A stretch of DNA of 32,755 bases from assembly GCA_049511335.1 (NCBI GenBank), contig JBEKYD010000044.1:1-32755 (forward strand). Direction: 5' to 3'. The translations under genes were made by a program, and so were the position numbers. Source of the stretch: JBEKYD01 sp049511335. Its GTDB lineage: Bacteria > Acidobacteriota > Terriglobia > Bryobacterales > Bryobacteraceae. The notes below the pieces were generated by a model. The model had not been told where the DNA came from. It made no database searches and was given only the letters and a program-made list of their open reading frames with translations. Positions 30,942 through 32,755 of this stretch are shown piece after piece. The stretch's first letter is position 1, and each line of letters opens with the position of its first letter.

Positions 30942-32755
30942 TTAGCGGTGCCCTCCTCCGTGTCCACCGCTTGCATGGCCGCCGCCACCGCCGCCGGAAA
31001 CGCGGCCACCGCCACCGCTCCCGCCTCCGGAGCTTCTCGGTGCGCTGTTGCTGGGAGAACTGTAGTGCGGTTGTGGCGCGCTATAGCTCGGCGCGGAACT
31101 CCGCTGCGGCTCGCTGTAAGTCGGCCTGCTGTAGTGTATTTCGGGCGAACTGGAACCGCCGCCGGCGGAACGTTCGCGCACCACCGATGGCGACACCCGG
31201 AGCGATTGCTGGCTGCCCCCGCCGTAACGCTGTTCGCCGGCGCCCGGCTCTCCGCCACGATAGTTGCTCGCGCCCTGGCCCGCCGGTTCGCCGAATCGGC
31301 GCCAAGCCCCGGGTGAATTCGTGCCCGCGTTCCCGCCGGCATTCCCGGCGCCACGCCCGCCGCCCGGCTCGCTCGCGCGGCCGGCAGCCGCCGCGGTCGA
31401 TCCGCCGGCTTGGCGCGAGAATGGAACCCGTGCCACACTGGCCGGACTCTGATGCGTAAAGAAGGACCGATTCGCCGTCGATCTCGGTGTGAATGCGCTG
31501 CTCCGGTCGCTGTAACGCAAATTCGCGCCGGTGGGCGACAGCGGCATCTGGCCCCGAATCAACCCGGCACTTCGGATCTGGTCCGCGCCAGCATGGCCGA
31601 CGCTATTGAATCGGCCGCCGCGAAAATCGGCCACGCTGACCGAAGAAACGCCATTCATGACGCGCGCGTTTCTGTAGCTGCTGTATATATTTGCGAATCC
31701 AACATTAAAGCCGCGGTTTGCATATCCGGCTCCGTAATAGTAACCTCGCCCCCACCACGGATGGAACATCTCATAAGGAGCTAGCGGCACCCATCCCAAG
31801 TTTCCAAAACCGAAGCCGACGCCGACCCCAAATCCGCCGCCGCCGTAGCCGAAAAAGGCTACCAGCCCGGGTGCCCAGTAGTGCCTGACCCCAATTACGC
31901 CGGGATACCAGCACCAACCGTAGTTGGCGCCCCAAAACCAACGTCCATAGTGGAATGGCGCCCAGCCCCATGCCGCGCAATCCACCCACGTCCACCCATA
32001 CCAGTCTTCCCAAACCCAACGCCCACAGGAATAAGGAGACCAGCCGGCCGCCACCGTAGGCTGCCACGCCGGTCCATAGTCGGGTGTGTTCACCCAGGTG
32101 CCGTTGGCGTCCAGATCCTCGGCGCCGTACACACCCGGAGGCACGCGCTGCGCGCTGGCGGATCCTGTCAGAGCCCGGTCCCGCGATTCGTTCCAGCGGT
32201 CCCAATCGTCCAGAGCCGCGGCAGCAACCATCTGGAACTCGGGATCGGACGCCGAACCGCGTGCAATCATGGTTTGGCCGGCGTTCACCCACTGCGAGCC
32301 CTTGGGGGTAAAGACCTCCACATCGCCCGACCTTACGGTCACTTGGGTCTCGCCGTTGTCGGCTACGGATATACGGTAAATACCTATCTTAGATGGCCTT
32401 ACGGAAACATTTGGAGTATCGACCTCAATATTTGCATTGGAAGGTCTTATCACATTGAAAGTTAGTGTCCCACGCGCCATTTCCAACTGGTAGCGGTCGG
32501 CCTCAAGAGTGGTCAGATGAATTTCCCCTATTCCGCCTAAACGCAATAGGTTGGCGCTGTCGAATTGAACCTCCGCACGAGAGTTGGGACCGGTGGAAAT
32601 GTAATCGCCTGCCAGGAGAGGCGCATTGACGATGCCCGCCACCCAGTCTCCCGAGTCCCCGCGGCGCACCGAGACGTCGCCATCCATCGAGCTGATGCGG
32701 GCAACGCCGCGCTGGAGGTCGTCCGCGGTCTGGGCACGCAAAGGAGCGATTCCAA
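30942..32755 (-). CDS. FecR-domain, DUF6600-type exported protein; 5' end outside the window
   Basis: The frame runs in from the right edge; GIAPLRAQTADDLQRGVARI just before the mature part looks like the end of a signal peptide, so the TTG at 32741 is not the real start. A FecR domain follows (GDVSVRRGDSGDWVAGIVNA, PLLAGDYISTGPNSRAEVQF, then IEVDTPNVSVRPSKIGIYRI and VTVRSGDVEVFTP). The central part, GTWVNTPDYGPAWQP, VAAGWSPYSCGRWVWEDWYG and WGWAPFHYGRWFWGANYGWC, is the Trp/Tyr-rich repeat region typical of DUF6600. The last 200 residues are low complexity (Ser/Gly/Pro) and end with a Gly-His run (GGGHASGGHGGGHR). Large exported or surface-attached protein of unknown role; the His-rich tail could bind metals. 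A terminator follows at 30867-30903. Confidence 0.87.
   Translation of the reverse strand, partial: GIAPLRAQTADDLQRGVARISSMDGDVSVRRGDSGDWVAGIVNAPLLAGDYISTGPNSRAEVQFDSANLLRLGGIGEIHLTTLEADRYQLEMARGTLTFNVIRPSNANIEVDTPNVSVRPSKIGIYRISVADNGETQVTVRSGDVEVFTPKGSQWVNAGQTMIARGSASDPEFQMVAAAALDDWDRWNESRDRALTGSASAQRVPPGVYGAEDLDANGTWVNTPDYGPAWQPTVAAGWSPYSCGRWVWEDWYGWTWVDCAAWGWAPFHYGRWFWGANYGWCWYPGVIGVRHYWAPGLVAFFGYGGGGFGVGVGFGFGNLGWVPLAPYEMFHPWWGRGYYYGAGYANRGFNVGFANIYSSYRNARVMNGVSSVSVADFRGGRFNSVGHAGADQIRSAGLIRGQMPLSPTGANLRYSDRSSAFTPRSTANRSFFTHQSPASVARVPFSRQAGGSTAAAAGRASEPGGGRGAGNAGGNAGTNSPGAWRRFGEPAGQGASNYRGGEPGAGEQRYGGGSQQSLRVSPSVVRERSAGGGSSSPEIHYSRPTYSEPQRSSAPSYSAPQPHYSSPSNSAPRSSGGGSGGGGRVSGGGGGGHASGGHGGGHR

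Overview
The window looks like a chromosomal segment from a high-GC soil Acidobacterium, probably close to Candidatus Solibacter / Bryobacterales. The evidence is the gene content: a C-terminal remnant of an Acidobacterial duplicated orphan permease (ADOP), the N-terminal module of 'VWFA-related Acidobacterial' proteins, a cysteine-rich secreted domain I know from this phylum, a giant Reg_prop/Y_Y_Y histidine kinase, and TMTC-like membrane proteins with TPRs. Intergenic space is rich in short palindromic dispersed repeats. No tRNA, rRNA, CRISPR array, integrase or transposase was seen. The lineage call is inference from recognised families.

Layout. 1-4273: 3' part of a MazF toxin, convergent with a membrane TPR protein, a 5'-truncated Gly/Tyr-rich protein, and an Fpg-type DNA glycosylase. 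4274-5802: a translationally coupled motAB stator pair. 5945-9344: a secreted lipase-like hydrolase and an overlapping-ATPase (COG1106/RloA-like) whose partner gene seems lost. 9598-13235: a propeller sensor kinase and its LuxR-type regulator, overlapping by ATGA. 13374-15640: an Ala/Lys/Arg-rich basic protein, a SYLF lipid-binding protein, and the ADOP remnant bounded by repeats. 15645-19322 (minus strand): a UroD-family methyltransferase with a one-base frameshift, an MtaB-like methanol:corrinoid methyltransferase, and a branched-chain aminotransferase. 19460-20977: a ProRS-like protein with degraded synthetase motifs but intact editing and anticodon-binding domains. 21313-25119: rpiB, glyA, a GT4 glycosyltransferase, and an exported beta-rich protein whose start and signal peptide come from a dispersed inverted repeat. 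25200-28779: a stranded signal-peptide mini-ORF, a PA14 secreted protein, and a NfrB-like glycosyltransferase with a C-terminal c-di-GMP-type MshEN domain. 29159-32755: a secreted cysteine-rich protein, a startless ORF, a terminator, and a FecR/DUF6600-type protein cut by the window end.

Most interesting points: (1) the ProRS-like protein, which may be a synthetase turned into a tRNA-bound trans-editing factor or another tRNA-dependent role; (2) a repeat element exapted as start codon plus signal peptide at 24296-24383; (3) an MtaB/UroD one-carbon pair without a corrinoid protein nearby and with a homopolymer frameshift; (4) nested inverted-repeat elements sharing a core at 4063-4263 and 21091-21250, with fragments at 14018 and 16604; (5) an ATPase with what looks like the vestigial first codons of a deleted RloB-like partner. 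All functional statements come from reading motifs; no database search was run.
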